Assembly: GCA_030066085.1 (NCBI GenBank)
Contig: JASJCI010000011.1
Span: forward strand, 1 to 39,938
Direction: 5' to 3'
Source of the DNA: Gammaproteobacteria bacterium
GTDB taxonomy: Bacteria > Pseudomonadota > Gammaproteobacteria > GCA-001735895
DNA: 39,938 nucleotides
Shown here: positions 16,173 to 24,957 of the stretch, piece after piece
Layout of the letters: each line of letters opens with the position of its first letter
How positions within the stretch are numbered: the first letter of the stretch is position 1
The notes under the pieces: model-generated
The model's database searches: none
The model's input: only the letters and a program-made list of their open reading frames with translations
Told to the model about the DNA's origin: nothing
Made by a program: the position numbers and the translations under genes

Positions 16173-17181
16173 TGTCGTAAACAACCTCCAGCGAAGGTTT
16201 GACGATCGACTTCGAACCGCACATGTCCTCGAGACTGGCGGCCTCGAGGGTGAAATCGCGGCCGGTTTGTTCATCGTTGAACAGCTCCAGCAGCGCATCG
16301 TGGGTGAGCGGGCTCGGCCGATGCGGCGGCGCCGAGGCCACGTTTTCGGCCAGGTCGGCGAACAGCGGCCCCCACTGCCCTTCGGGATAGCCGATGATTT
16401 CGTAGGCGGCGCTCTTGCGTCGAATGTCTTCGTTGGCGGGGATTGCCGCCAGCTGCGGGATACCCACGGCCTTGCAGAACGCGGCTGCCTCACCGGTACC
16501 GTCGTCCTTGTTGGTCACCAGGCCGGCAACTCCGACGTTGCCGCCGAGCTTGCGAAAGTACTCGACTGCCGAGCAGACGTTGTTGGCGACATACAGTGAT
16601 TGCAGGTCGTTGGAGGCAACGACTATTACCTTCTGGCACATATCGCGCGCAATCGGCAGACCGAACCCGCCGCAGACCACGTCGCCGAGAAAATCGAGCA
16701 GTACGTAGTCGAAATCCCAGTCGTGAAAACCGAGTTTTTCCAGCGTTTCGAATCCGTGGATGATGCCGCGACCGCCGCAACCGCGCCCGACTTCGGGGCC
16801 GCCCAGTTCCATCGCGAACACGCCGTCGCGCTTGAAACAGACGTCGCCGATCGCGAGCTCTTCGCCAGCTTCCTTTTTTTGCGAAGAAGTCTGGATGATG
16901 GTTGGGGTCGCACGCCCGCCGAACAGTAGCGACGTGGTGTCGCTTTTCGGGTCACAGCCTATCAACAGTACTTTTTTACCCTGCTGCGCCATCATGTAGG
17001 ACAGGTTGGCCAGGGTGAAACTCTTGCCGATACCACCCTTGCCGTAGATCGCGACAATCTGTGTCTTGGGGACATCCGCCGGGTGCTTCAAACCGGAGGC
17101 ATCGATTTCCACCGAACCGCCGGTCTCCGGCGCCGAGGCTTTACTGCTGGCGGCTACGACACCAAGTGCATCGTTGGTCAT
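16165..17181 (-). CDS. bchX: Chlorophyllide a reductase iron protein BchX
   Basis: A 338-residue NifH-like ATPase that delivers electrons to BchYZ. It has the P-loop YGKGGIGKSFT, the switch region GCDPKSDTTSLLFGG, and the two 4Fe-4S cysteines in GRGCGGRG and GDVVCGGFG. ATG 17181 is taken as start because it sits in the ATGA overlap with the bchC stop and has GGAG upstream. The frame is open another 57 codons inside bchC. Confidence 0.96.
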   Translation of the reverse strand: MTNDALGVVAASSKASAPETGGSVEIDASGLKHPADVPKTQIVAIYGKGGIGKSFTLANLSYMMAQQGKKVLLIGCDPKSDTTSLLFGGRATPTIIQTSSQKKEAGEELAIGDVCFKRDGVFAMELGGPEVGRGCGGRGIIHGFETLEKLGFHDWDFDYVLLDFLGDVVCGGFGLPIARDMCQKVIVVASNDLQSLYVANNVCSAVEYFRKLGGNVGVAGLVTNKDDGTGEAAAFCKAVGIPQLAAIPANEDIRRKSAAYEIIGYPEGQWGPLFADLAENVASAPPHRPSPLTHDALLELFNDEQTGRDFTLEAASLEDMCGSKSIVKPSLEVVYDSV

Positions 17182-18125
17182 GAGGAATGTCTCCAGTCGA
17201 TAATCATTTTCAGGCACTCGCTGTCGCTGAATGCCGTGCGATAGGCCTCGACCGCGTGCCGCAGGCCCGCCCGGTGCGAGATCAATCCGTCCAGCGCAAG
17301 AGGGCCTCCGCGAATCAGCTCGAGCACCGCGGCGAGATCCTCCGGTTTCCATTCCGCCGCCACCAGGATCCGCGCTTCGCGCATGAAGGCGGCGGGAAAC
17401 TGGAAATGCAGCGCCTGGTCGTAGAAACCGGCGAGCAGGATGCCGCCGCCGGGTGCCAGCCGTGCAATCAGCGTATCGAGAATGTCGGCATCGCCGCTGA
17501 CGTCACAGATCAGCTCGTAATCGCGTCGCGGATCTTGTTCCGCATCGGTTACGGGATAACCGAAGTTGCCCGCTCGTCGGCCCGGATTTTGCTCCCAGAC
17601 AGTGGGCTGATCACCACCCAGCGCTACGATGAGGCGCGCGATCAGGCGCCCCAGCACCCCGTGACCGACTACCAGGTCCGGCAGGCGCCCGGGGTTAACC
17701 CGCAGCGCGTGGTAGGCAGTCGCCGCCAGCGCCGCGAGCGTACCCTCGACGCCGATATCATCGCCGAGCGAAACCAGCCGCTCAGCCGGCACGACGAGCC
17801 TTGCGGCGGCCCCGCCGAACAGTCCGCGCACATCCGAGAAACACTGCGCACCCGGCACGAAAACGCGCTCCCCGACCCTGAAGCCGGTTTCGTCACCCGC
17901 CTCGACGATGCGGCCGACCGATTCGTAGCCAGGCACCAGTGGATATCCCATACCGGGAAAATCGGGCATGCGCCCGGTCCATAACAGACGTTCGGTGCCG
18001 GAGCTGATACCGCTCCACTCGATTTCCACCACGCATTCGGCCACCGTGGCCTGATTCAGCCCGACTCGGCTGACCGTCAGTTTGCCGGGTTGTTGAAAAA
18101 CGATGGCGGTTGTTTCGTCGGTCAC
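17178..18125 (-). CDS. bchC: 3-hydroxyethyl bacteriochlorophyllide a dehydrogenase (BchC)
   Basis: A 315-residue medium-chain dehydrogenase/reductase-like enzyme that oxidises the C3 hydroxyethyl group to acetyl. Family text: IEWSGISSGTERLLWTGRMP, MGYPLVPGYESVGRIVEAG, VGHGVLGRLIARLIVALGG (nucleotide-binding loop) and CDVSGDADILDTLI. It starts with GTG, with AGAGGA about 10 nt upstream. It heads the bchCXYZ-puf superoperon and is divergent from crtC across a region with paired PpsR boxes. Confidence 0.94.
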   Translation of the reverse strand: MTDETTAIVFQQPGKLTVSRVGLNQATVAECVVEIEWSGISSGTERLLWTGRMPDFPGMGYPLVPGYESVGRIVEAGDETGFRVGERVFVPGAQCFSDVRGLFGGAAARLVVPAERLVSLGDDIGVEGTLAALAATAYHALRVNPGRLPDLVVGHGVLGRLIARLIVALGGDQPTVWEQNPGRRAGNFGYPVTDAEQDPRRDYELICDVSGDADILDTLIARLAPGGGILLAGFYDQALHFQFPAAFMREARILVAAEWKPEDLAAVLELIRGGPLALDGLISHRAGLRHAVEAYRTAFSDSECLKMIIDWRHSS

Positions 18126-18185
18126 CGTCCGGTTTCCTCTGGTTTATTGCGCCGGGCACGCCGCCCGGACACAGAATTTCGCTGG

Positions 18186-18229
18186 TGTCAGTTTAATTTA
18201 ACTACATTTTATGTCAAGATTTTTATACA
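18186..18229. promoter_or_regulatory. Paired PpsR/CrtJ boxes between bchC and crtC
   Basis: The box at 18212-18229 (TGTCAAGATTTTTATACA) is a perfect TGT-N12-ACA. The box at 18186-18203 (TGTCAGTTTAATTTAACT) differs in the last base. The gap is 8 bp, the same as at the Rhodobacter capsulatus bchC promoter where CrtJ binds cooperatively. It lies between divergent bchC (-) and crtC (+), so it probably controls both the bchCXYZ-puf superoperon and crtC. Confidence 0.8.
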
Positions 18230-18318
18230 CTCTGGAAAGGCGCTGTTCCCGGTTTTCGGACTGGCCTCCGAGACCCTGATCAGTAACGCAGATTTGCGCT
18301 CGAGGTAAGTAGAATCCC

Positions 18319-19332
18319 ATGAAAAAAACCCGACTCCCCGCTACCAGACCCGAGTTCGATCCGGTGGTCGAACCCGGCGGTTACCGCTGGTGGTACCTGG
18401 ACGCCATCAGCGATGACGGCGCCCACGCAATCACCTCGATCGTTTTCATCGGCAGCGTTTTTTCGCCCTACTACGCCTGGGCCCGGGCGCGCGGCGGCGC
18501 GCAGGCGCAAAACCATTGCGCGGTCAACGTTGCCCTCTACGGCCGTCGGGGAAAGCGCTGGGCGATGACCGAACGTGGTGCCGGTGCGCTCGCCACGGAG
18601 CGTGATCGGATCCGGATCGGTCCCAGTACGATGTGCTGGGCCGGCAGCGAGGTGGTGCTCGACGTGGACGAAGTTTCGGTGCCATTGCCGGCAAGAATAT
18701 GCGGTCGCATCCGGCTGATACCGGAAGTCGGCAACACGGCCGTGACTACGCTGGACGATGCCGGCCGCCATGCCTGGCAGCCCATTTTCCCGAGCGCGCG
18801 CATCGAGGTTCGCCTGCAGCGGCCGTCACTGTCATGGCGGGGTACGGCTTACTTCGATACCAATGCCGGTTCGGTGCCGCTGGAACAGGATTTCATCGAC
18901 TGGGACTGGAGTCGCGCACACCACGCCGACGGCAGTTCGGAAATCCTCTATGATCGCCGCCTGAGCTCGGGTGAGCGACGTTGCCTGATGCGACACTTCG
19001 CGCCTGACGGCACAGTGAGCGACCTGCCACTGGAACCCGAACAGACGCTGCCGACAACCCGCATCTGGCGCATACCCCGATCGACCCGGGGCACGCGGGA
19101 TTCAGCCGTGACCGCCCGGGTAAAAACCCTCGAGGACACGCCCTTCTATGCGCGCTCGCTGGTGACGAAACAAACCGGGGACCGGGCAGTGACAGAGATG
19201 CACGAAAGCCTGTCCATGACGCGCTTCACGCAGCCATGGGTGCAAGTGCTGCTGCCGTTCAGAATGCCGCGACTGGCCGGCTCGAGCAAGGGTGCGGGAC
19301 GCGCGCGCGCGGTTAATCGGCCCGGCTATTGA
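18319..19332 (+). CDS. crtC: Carotenoid 1,2-hydratase (hydroxyneurosporene synthase CrtC)
   Basis: A 337-residue enzyme that adds water across the terminal double bond of acyclic carotenoids such as neurosporene or lycopene. Family motifs: EPGGYRWWYLDAISDDG, IGSVFSPYYAWAR, NHCAVNVALYG, WRGTAYFDTNAGSVPLEQDF and WDWSRAH. It works with CrtD and CrtF, also in this window, in making methoxylated carotenoids (spheroidene or spirilloxanthin type). It overlaps the end of the convergent small gene at 19313 by 20 bp. Confidence 0.95.
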   Translation: MKKTRLPATRPEFDPVVEPGGYRWWYLDAISDDGAHAITSIVFIGSVFSPYYAWARARGGAQAQNHCAVNVALYGRRGKRWAMTERGAGALATERDRIRIGPSTMCWAGSEVVLDVDEVSVPLPARICGRIRLIPEVGNTAVTTLDDAGRHAWQPIFPSARIEVRLQRPSLSWRGTAYFDTNAGSVPLEQDFIDWDWSRAHHADGSSEILYDRRLSSGERRCLMRHFAPDGTVSDLPLEPEQTLPTTRIWRIPRSTRGTRDSAVTARVKTLEDTPFYARSLVTKQTGDRAVTEMHESLSMTRFTQPWVQVLLPFRMPRLAGSSKGAGRARAVNRPGY

Positions 19333-19510
19333 CTACCGGTTTATCACGCTTGTCGAGCAGCGCGGCGCGTGCGGTTTGGAGTTCACGTTCACGCCTGCGT
19401 TCGTCTTCGAGGCGATCACGCTTGAGACTGTTGATCTGGTAGAGGCAAAAAGCCATCACCAGGCCGAACCCGCCGATAATCTTCAGTAATCCGAGTGCAT
19501 CGCTTGACAT
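19313..19510 (-). CDS. Small single-span membrane protein, unknown function
   Basis: A 65-residue frame beginning MSSDALGLLKIIGGFGLVMA. One N-terminal membrane segment (about residues 7-25) is followed by a strongly charged, probably coiled-coil helix (NSLKRDRLEDERRRERELQT). It lies 61 bp behind crtB on the same strand and its 3' end overlaps crtC. The membrane anchor plus coiled coil looks protein-like rather than a chance frame, but I do not recognise a family. Confidence 0.5.
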   Translation of the reverse strand: MSSDALGLLKIIGGFGLVMAFCLYQINSLKRDRLEDERRRERELQTARAALLDKRDKPVVNSRAD

Positions 19511-19571
19511 GACATCCGGTATACGCCGGCAAGTCGGCGTCGGATTTAATCGACTGTCGCCAAACCCGGGG

Positions 19572-20651
19572 TCAGGAAGCTCCGCCACGCTTCATGGCGG
19601 GTACGAGCTCCGCGTTTTCCGTGTCGCGACGGTGTAATTCCTCGAATAACTCGAGTACCCACACGATGCCGTTTTCACCGGCCTTGACCGTGCTTGCGGG
19701 CTGTCCGTCAGCGAACTCTCCAACCTGGGCCGCGTCTATCAGGAACGCGGTTTCCGCCAGCGGCGGCGCATCCATTTGCGGCGCCGACATCAGGAAAATC
19801 CGCGGAATCCCGAACAGGATGCGCAACTTGCCCCTGCCCGGTACAACCGCCCGTGCGCTGATCGAATCGAACTCGCGTGCGGCAACCACACCACCGATGC
19901 CAGCGTAGAAACGGCGCGCCGCGTACATTGCCGGCCGGCAGCTTGCCGGCAGGCGCGCGAGCCCGCTATCGGCGCGCGCGTAGAGCGAATCGGCAACCGC
20001 CAGCAGGCGCGCGATTACCGTGCCGAGCGCCGGGCTGAAAGCCGGCTGACGCGCCAGGTCTTCCGGCTCGAGACCGGCTTCGCGCAGCCATTCGGCAGGC
20101 AGGTAAACCCGGCCCAGCGAGGCGTCCTCACCCACGTCGCGCGCAATATTGGTCAACTGCATCGCGACTCCGAGGTCAGCCGCGCGCGCCAGCATGCGCG
20201 GATCACGTACGCCCATCAACAGCGCCATCATGACCCCGACCGAGCCCGCCACGCGGGCGGAATAAGCCAGCACCTCGGAAAGATCGGCGTAGTGTCGTTC
20301 CTCGGCATCCCAGTGAAAGCCGTCGAGCAACGCATCCAGCAGCTCGCGCGGAATCCGGTGGCGCTGCACCACCTCGGTCAGTGCACGATCGCAGACGTAG
20401 TCCTGCGGTTCGCCGCGGTAAACCGAGTCGAGCCGGCAGTGCAGCTGTTCGAGCGCGCGGTCGGTGTCGCCCGGCCCGTCGATGAGATCGTCCGCCATGC
20501 GGCAGAACGCGTACAGCGCGGACGCCGGCTCACGGTAACGGGCCGGCAGCAGGAAAGCCGCGGCGTGAAACGAACGCGAACCGTTCTTCAGTTGCTTGCG
20601 ACAGTGCGCGGCCTGGGAGGCGCGACTGCTTTCAATTGTACTGGTTTGCAT
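19572..20651 (-). CDS. crtB: Phytoene synthase (CrtB)
   Basis: A 359-residue enzyme that condenses two geranylgeranyl diphosphates into phytoene. Substrate-binding motifs: YAFCRMADDLIDG and QLTNIARDVGEDASLGRVYL (both Asp-rich). SFHAAAFLLP near residue 27 is also typical. It is longer than many homologues by about 40 C-terminal residues containing an acidic, variable tail. The start overlaps the crtI end by 20 bp, indicating co-translation. Confidence 0.96.
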   Translation of the reverse strand: MQTSTIESSRASQAAHCRKQLKNGSRSFHAAAFLLPARYREPASALYAFCRMADDLIDGPGDTDRALEQLHCRLDSVYRGEPQDYVCDRALTEVVQRHRIPRELLDALLDGFHWDAEERHYADLSEVLAYSARVAGSVGVMMALLMGVRDPRMLARAADLGVAMQLTNIARDVGEDASLGRVYLPAEWLREAGLEPEDLARQPAFSPALGTVIARLLAVADSLYARADSGLARLPASCRPAMYAARRFYAGIGGVVAAREFDSISARAVVPGRGKLRILFGIPRIFLMSAPQMDAPPLAETAFLIDAAQVGEFADGQPASTVKAGENGIVWVLELFEELHRRDTENAELVPAMKRGGAS

Positions 20652-22161
20652 GGGGAATCACCGAATCGAGAACCTTGGCGGAAGACAGCACACCTGGAAT
20701 ACCGGCACCGGGATGAGTCCCCGCGCCAACGAAATAAAGACCCGCGATATCTTCGCTGCGGTTGTGTGGCCGGAAGTACGCGCTTTGCGTCAGCAGTGGT
20801 TGCAGGCTGAATCCTGCGCCACGATAGGCGCACAGATCGCGTTCGAAATCGACCGGTGTGCGCACGCTCGAACAGACCACGGCCTTGCCGAGCCCCGGCA
20901 ACAGCGTCCGCTCGAGGTGCCGCTCGATCGACTGCCGATAATCTTCGGCCACCGTCGGCCAGTCGACGTTGCCGTCGAGGTTGGGTACCGGCGAGAGCAC
21001 GTAAAAGGTATCGCAGCCCGCTGGCGCCACCGACGGATCCGTTGCGGTCGGCCGATGCAGGTACAGACTGAAGTCCGGCGCGAGACGCTGATGACGGAAG
21101 ATATCGTCGAGCAAACCGCGATAACGAGGCCCGAGTAAGATAGAGTGGTGCGCAACGTCCTCGTAGCGGCGGTCGGTACCGAAATACCAGAGAAACAGGC
21201 CGTTCGAATACTTCGCCCGCTGCAGGCGCCGGTCGGACCAGTTCTTGCGCGCCACCGCGGGAATCAAGTGACGATAGGTCCAGGCCGAATCCGCGTTGGA
21301 AACGACGATATCGGAACGCACGACCTCGCCCGACTTGAGTCGGGCACCGACCGCGCGGCCGTTTTCAATCTCGATGCGATCAACTTCGCAATCGAGACGG
21401 ATATCGGCGCCCTGGGAACGGGCGAGCGCGGCCATGCCCTCGACGATACTACCGGTACCGCCGACCGCCGAGTAAACCCCGTGGTTGCGCTCGAGGAAAG
21501 AAATCAGTGAATAAATGGAGGTCGCGGCAAACGGGTTGCCACCGATCAGCAGCGGATGGAAGCTCAGCACGATGCGCAAGCGCTCGTCACGCACGTACTT
21601 GCTGACCATCTGGTACACCGAGCGATAGCTCTTCAGTCGCAGCATCTCCGGCACGATACGCAGCATGTCCGTCCAGCTGTCGAACGGGACGTGGGCAAGC
21701 TGCTCGAAACCGACCCGGTAGATGGCTTCGCTTGCCGCCATGTAACGATCGTAACCGGCCACGTCAGCGGGCGAGAAGCGCGCGATTTCGCGCCGGGTCT
21801 TGTCGATGTCACCGCTATAGTCGAAGGTTTCGCCGTCGTCGAAGCGAATGCGGTAAAACGGCTCCATCAGCCTCAGGTCGATATCATCGCTGAGCTTGCG
21901 TCCGCATAGTGACCACAGCTCCTCTAGCAGGAAAGGCGCGGTGACGATGGTCGGCCCGGCGTCGAATACGAATCCCTGATCCTCGTGCACGCGCGCGCGA
22001 CCGCCGATGCGATCGAGTTTTTCCAGCAGGTTGACCCGGTAGCCGCGGGCACCGAGGCGAATGGCCGCAGCCAGACCACCCAGACCACTGCCGATAACCG
22101 TGGCCGACGGTGCCGATTCGCGCCGACGGTCGATGCCAACCACTGGAGCCTGTTTTGTCAC
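20632..22161 (-). CDS. crtI: Phytoene desaturase (CrtI)
   Basis: A 509-residue FAD-dependent desaturase that turns phytoene into neurosporene or lycopene. The dinucleotide-binding motif VIGSGLGGLAAAIRLGARGY is followed by LLEKLDRIGGRA. The C-terminal carotenoid-binding signature is GLYFVGAGTHPGAGIPGVL. The start is probably GTG 22161; no ATG or good ribosome site exists before the FAD motif. That GTG overlaps the upstream PpsR box, so a GTG six codons later is possible. Confidence 0.95.
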   Translation of the reverse strand: MTKQAPVVGIDRRRESAPSATVIGSGLGGLAAAIRLGARGYRVNLLEKLDRIGGRARVHEDQGFVFDAGPTIVTAPFLLEELWSLCGRKLSDDIDLRLMEPFYRIRFDDGETFDYSGDIDKTRREIARFSPADVAGYDRYMAASEAIYRVGFEQLAHVPFDSWTDMLRIVPEMLRLKSYRSVYQMVSKYVRDERLRIVLSFHPLLIGGNPFAATSIYSLISFLERNHGVYSAVGGTGSIVEGMAALARSQGADIRLDCEVDRIEIENGRAVGARLKSGEVVRSDIVVSNADSAWTYRHLIPAVARKNWSDRRLQRAKYSNGLFLWYFGTDRRYEDVAHHSILLGPRYRGLLDDIFRHQRLAPDFSLYLHRPTATDPSVAPAGCDTFYVLSPVPNLDGNVDWPTVAEDYRQSIERHLERTLLPGLGKAVVCSSVRTPVDFERDLCAYRGAGFSLQPLLTQSAYFRPHNRSEDIAGLYFVGAGTHPGAGIPGVLSSAKVLDSVIPHANQYN

Positions 22162-22199
22162 ATTTAGTTGTCAAATTATAATGTCACATAATTTTGACA
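22156..22199 (-). promoter_or_regulatory. Paired PpsR/CrtJ boxes upstream of crtI
   Basis: The box at 22182-22199 (TGTCACATAATTTTGACA) is a perfect, nearly symmetric TGT-N12-ACA. The box at 22156-22173 (TGTCACATTTAGTTGTCA) has a degenerate right half (TCA). The gap is 8 bp. They lie between the bchO stop and the crtI start, indicating a separate PpsR-controlled promoter for crtIB inside the longer minus-strand gene run. Confidence 0.75.
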
Positions 22200-22239
22200 C
22201 TTGTTGCGTCACATGTCCAGAATCGTCTGCGCCGGCAAG

Positions 22240-23139
22240 TCAGAGCTCGATGTCGACCTCGCGTGCGATTCGGCGCAACAGCGCGGCCACCCGCGCGGGA
22301 TCCTCTTCGTGCCCGAGGTGGCCAATGCCGGCGAGGCTATGCAGGCGCGCTACCGGCAGTTTTGCCGCGAGGCCCCGGGCCTGCGCCGGCGGAACCGCAC
22401 GATCGCGCTCGCAGGCGATCAACTCCAGCGGCACGCCGAGTTCGGGCATGCGGTGCGCTAGGCTGGACAGATCCCAGTTCGCCATCATCTCGAGCGCCGC
22501 CCCGATATGGCGCGGTGACCGCAGCAGCTCGACATAATCGTCGAGCTGCTCGGCAGTGAGCATCGACCCTACCTGCGCCACCAGCCGCGCGACCGCGCGG
22601 CGATTGGCGAGGCGCCATGAAGCCAGCCGAGGCACCAGCGGCGTTGCGGACAGCAACCGCGCCAGCGGTTCGAAAAGATGACTGGTCGCCCCGGCGAATG
22701 GCAGAAAGGCACCGTTCAGGCTAACGATTGCGCGCGGATCGAGACTCCGGTCGAGCGTCATCCTCGATAACACAGCAGCACCGGCGGAGTGGCCGATCGC
22801 AAACACCGGCCTGGCGTCGATGGCTTCGAGCAGCCTCGCCAGGCCCCGCGACATGGTATCGAGCGTCAGTCGCCGGCCGCGCGGCAAACCGCTGCGAGCA
22901 TGCCCGGGCAGATCGGGCATTAACAGGCGGCAGGAACCGGCCAGGTTCGGCAGCAAGGCATTCCAGGTATGCGATGACGATCCGGTACCGTGCAACAGGA
23001 GCACATCCGGCCCGGCACCCGATTCACACAGATACCAGGACATACCGTCGGACTCGATCCGGCGGCATTCGATCGCCGGCGCCCGCTTCCCGCCGCCTGT
23101 CGGCAGCTCGCCGTTATCGATGCCATCAAGCGAATTCAT
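22240..23139 (-). CDS. bchO: BchO, alpha/beta hydrolase linked to Mg-chelatase
   Basis: A 299-residue alpha/beta-hydrolase of the BchO group, found beside the Mg-chelatase genes. It shows the oxyanion motif LLHGTGSSSHTW, the nucleophile elbow GHSAGAA and the final His in GIGHLGHEE. The biochemical role of BchO is not settled; an auxiliary part in Mg insertion is assumed from context. It follows bchD by 42 bp. Confidence 0.93.
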   Translation of the reverse strand: MNSLDGIDNGELPTGGGKRAPAIECRRIESDGMSWYLCESGAGPDVLLLHGTGSSSHTWNALLPNLAGSCRLLMPDLPGHARSGLPRGRRLTLDTMSRGLARLLEAIDARPVFAIGHSAGAAVLSRMTLDRSLDPRAIVSLNGAFLPFAGATSHLFEPLARLLSATPLVPRLASWRLANRRAVARLVAQVGSMLTAEQLDDYVELLRSPRHIGAALEMMANWDLSSLAHRMPELGVPLELIACERDRAVPPAQARGLAAKLPVARLHSLAGIGHLGHEEDPARVAALLRRIAREVDIEL

Positions 23140-23181
23140 GGCGAAGATGCTCGCGCGCAGACTGCACTCGCTGGAGCGAGT

Positions 23182-24957
23182 CTAGGCCACTCCAGCATCT
23201 CGCCGCTCGTTGATCACGCGCGACAGCAAACCGGCATCGGCATGCGGTAACGGCAGGTAGATACCGCCCATCGCCTGCGCCAGTTCCTCGCCGTGCAGGT
23301 GTGGACGCACGGAGGTATCGACCACCATGCAGCGTGCACCCAGCAGCCGCAGCATGGCGGCACAATGGCGGGCATCCTCGAACGCGGCCTCGCGGCCGGT
23401 GCTGCCGTCCAGGCAAACGTTGGCCCGACCGTCGGTCAGCACCACCACGGTCGGGGTGCCACCCCGCCGGCGCACGCCATCGGTGAGCTCGGCGGCGGCC
23501 CGCAATCCCGCCGCCAGCGGTGTGCCGCCACCACCCGGTAGCGCAGTCAGCCGACGCTTGGCGCGTACCAGCGAGCGCGTCGGCGGCAACAGCAGCTCGG
23601 CATCGCGGCCGCGAAACGCGATCAGGGCCACCCGATCGCGGCGGACATAGCAGTCGGCGAGCAGCATTTCGACCGCGCCCTTGGCTTCGGCAAGGCGGTG
23701 CAGGGCCGCCGAGCCTGAGGCATCCACGACGAATATTACCGTCGACTCGCTGCGTTGTTTGTAGCGCCTGAGGCGAAAATCGTCCGCCCTTACGACCACC
23801 CCGCGTTGCGCCTGCTGTGTCGAGCGCGTGGCATCGCGCCTCAGTTTCTGCCACGGAGCCGCGCTGCGCAGCGTTGCGAGCAGATCGAGGCGACCGCGCT
23901 GGCGCGGATCACCCGGCACGCTGCCGACCGGCCGGCCGCGCAGGCCCGAATAGCGCAGCGCGCCGGATTTGCCGACGCCGCCCTGGCGTTGCCGCCGCGC
24001 GCGCTCCCGGGCGAGCGCCGTGAGCAGGCCGGGCGGTAACAGCGCCGCCGCCGCTTCGACGATTCGATCATCGAGCACGGTCGGGTCGTCCGCGCGCGGG
24101 TCGGACTCGTTCTCCGCCGGGTCTTCAGTCGTTGCCGATTCTTCCTCCGGCGGCGGCTCGGGGGCCGGTTCGGGTTCGGTAAAAGTGACCGGCGAGCGCG
24201 GCACCAGCACCAGCCGCACGGCCAGCGCCAGATCTTCCAGCTCGGCACGTTCGCGGCCCGCCAGCGCCGCGGCAATCCGCGCCGCGCGCACGGCGAACGT
24301 CGCCGGACGCAGCGACGTTACCGCCAGTGCGGCAGCCGCGGCGCATAGCTGCAGCTCGGCTTCGTCATCGAGTTCGACCTGCCGCCAGCTGCGACGCGCC
24401 TGTTCGATATCACGGGTGGAGATCGGGTCATCGTCGAGGTCCGCAATCCCGATGGCACGCAGGTCGGGCGCAAACGCGACCCGGTCCTGCAGCGCATCCG
24501 CGACCCGCTCGTCCTCGTCGATGCCCTCGTCCAGCGCGAGCACCGCGATGCGCGCCGGGTTGCGCGCGGAAAAGCCGTCGCGCTCGACCACCACCTCGCC
24601 ACGATCCAGCGCCGCACAGACCTGCGCAACGATAGCGCGGTCGGCCCGCTCCGCCATCGACAGCTGCACCAGGCCACCGTCGCTGGCGGTCAGCAGGCCG
24701 CGCATGAAAACCGGCTCGCCGAGCTGCAGCGTCGAAACCAGGTCGAGACCGCCGACCAGGCGACTTTCATTGATATGCAGCGGCAGCTTGTTCCAGGGGC
24801 GTTCGCGACCGAACAGGTCGCGCAGTCGTTCGAGCCACAGATCTCGTACCGGGCCGGGAAAGCCCTTCAGTACGGCGCCACCGAGACTCTCCGGTGCGAC
24901 CGCGAGCATCGCCGCAGCGGCCAGCGCATCGCGCCAGGTCTCTGCGCCATCCGGCAT
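23182..24957 (-). CDS. bchD: Magnesium chelatase subunit D (BchD)
   Basis: A 591-residue AAA+/VWA subunit. The N-terminal ~330 residues form a BchI-like but degenerate AAA+ domain without a Walker A. An acidic, proline-rich linker (PEPAPEPPPEEESATTEDP) follows. The C-terminal VWA domain carries the metal-site motif DASGS and TDGRAN. With BchI and BchH it inserts Mg into protoporphyrin IX. ATG 24957 is chosen because it overlaps the bchI stop (TGATG); the frame remains open more than 100 codons upstream inside bchI. Confidence 0.95.
   Translation of the reverse strand: MPDGAETWRDALAAAAMLAVAPESLGGAVLKGFPGPVRDLWLERLRDLFGRERPWNKLPLHINESRLVGGLDLVSTLQLGEPVFMRGLLTASDGGLVQLSMAERADRAIVAQVCAALDRGEVVVERDGFSARNPARIAVLALDEGIDEDERVADALQDRVAFAPDLRAIGIADLDDDPISTRDIEQARRSWRQVELDDEAELQLCAAAAALAVTSLRPATFAVRAARIAAALAGRERAELEDLALAVRLVLVPRSPVTFTEPEPAPEPPPEEESATTEDPAENESDPRADDPTVLDDRIVEAAAALLPPGLLTALARERARRQRQGGVGKSGALRYSGLRGRPVGSVPGDPRQRGRLDLLATLRSAAPWQKLRRDATRSTQQAQRGVVVRADDFRLRRYKQRSESTVIFVVDASGSAALHRLAEAKGAVEMLLADCYVRRDRVALIAFRGRDAELLLPPTRSLVRAKRRLTALPGGGGTPLAAGLRAAAELTDGVRRRGGTPTVVVLTDGRANVCLDGSTGREAAFEDARHCAAMLRLLGARCMVVDTSVRPHLHGEELAQAMGGIYLPLPHADAGLLSRVINERRDAGVA

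Noticed and set aside
13222-16202. Two long plus-strand frames (485 and 516 codons) opposite bchZ and bchY
   Set aside because: Antisense shadows of well-supported bchZ and bchY; Arg/His/Gln-rich composition without motifs.
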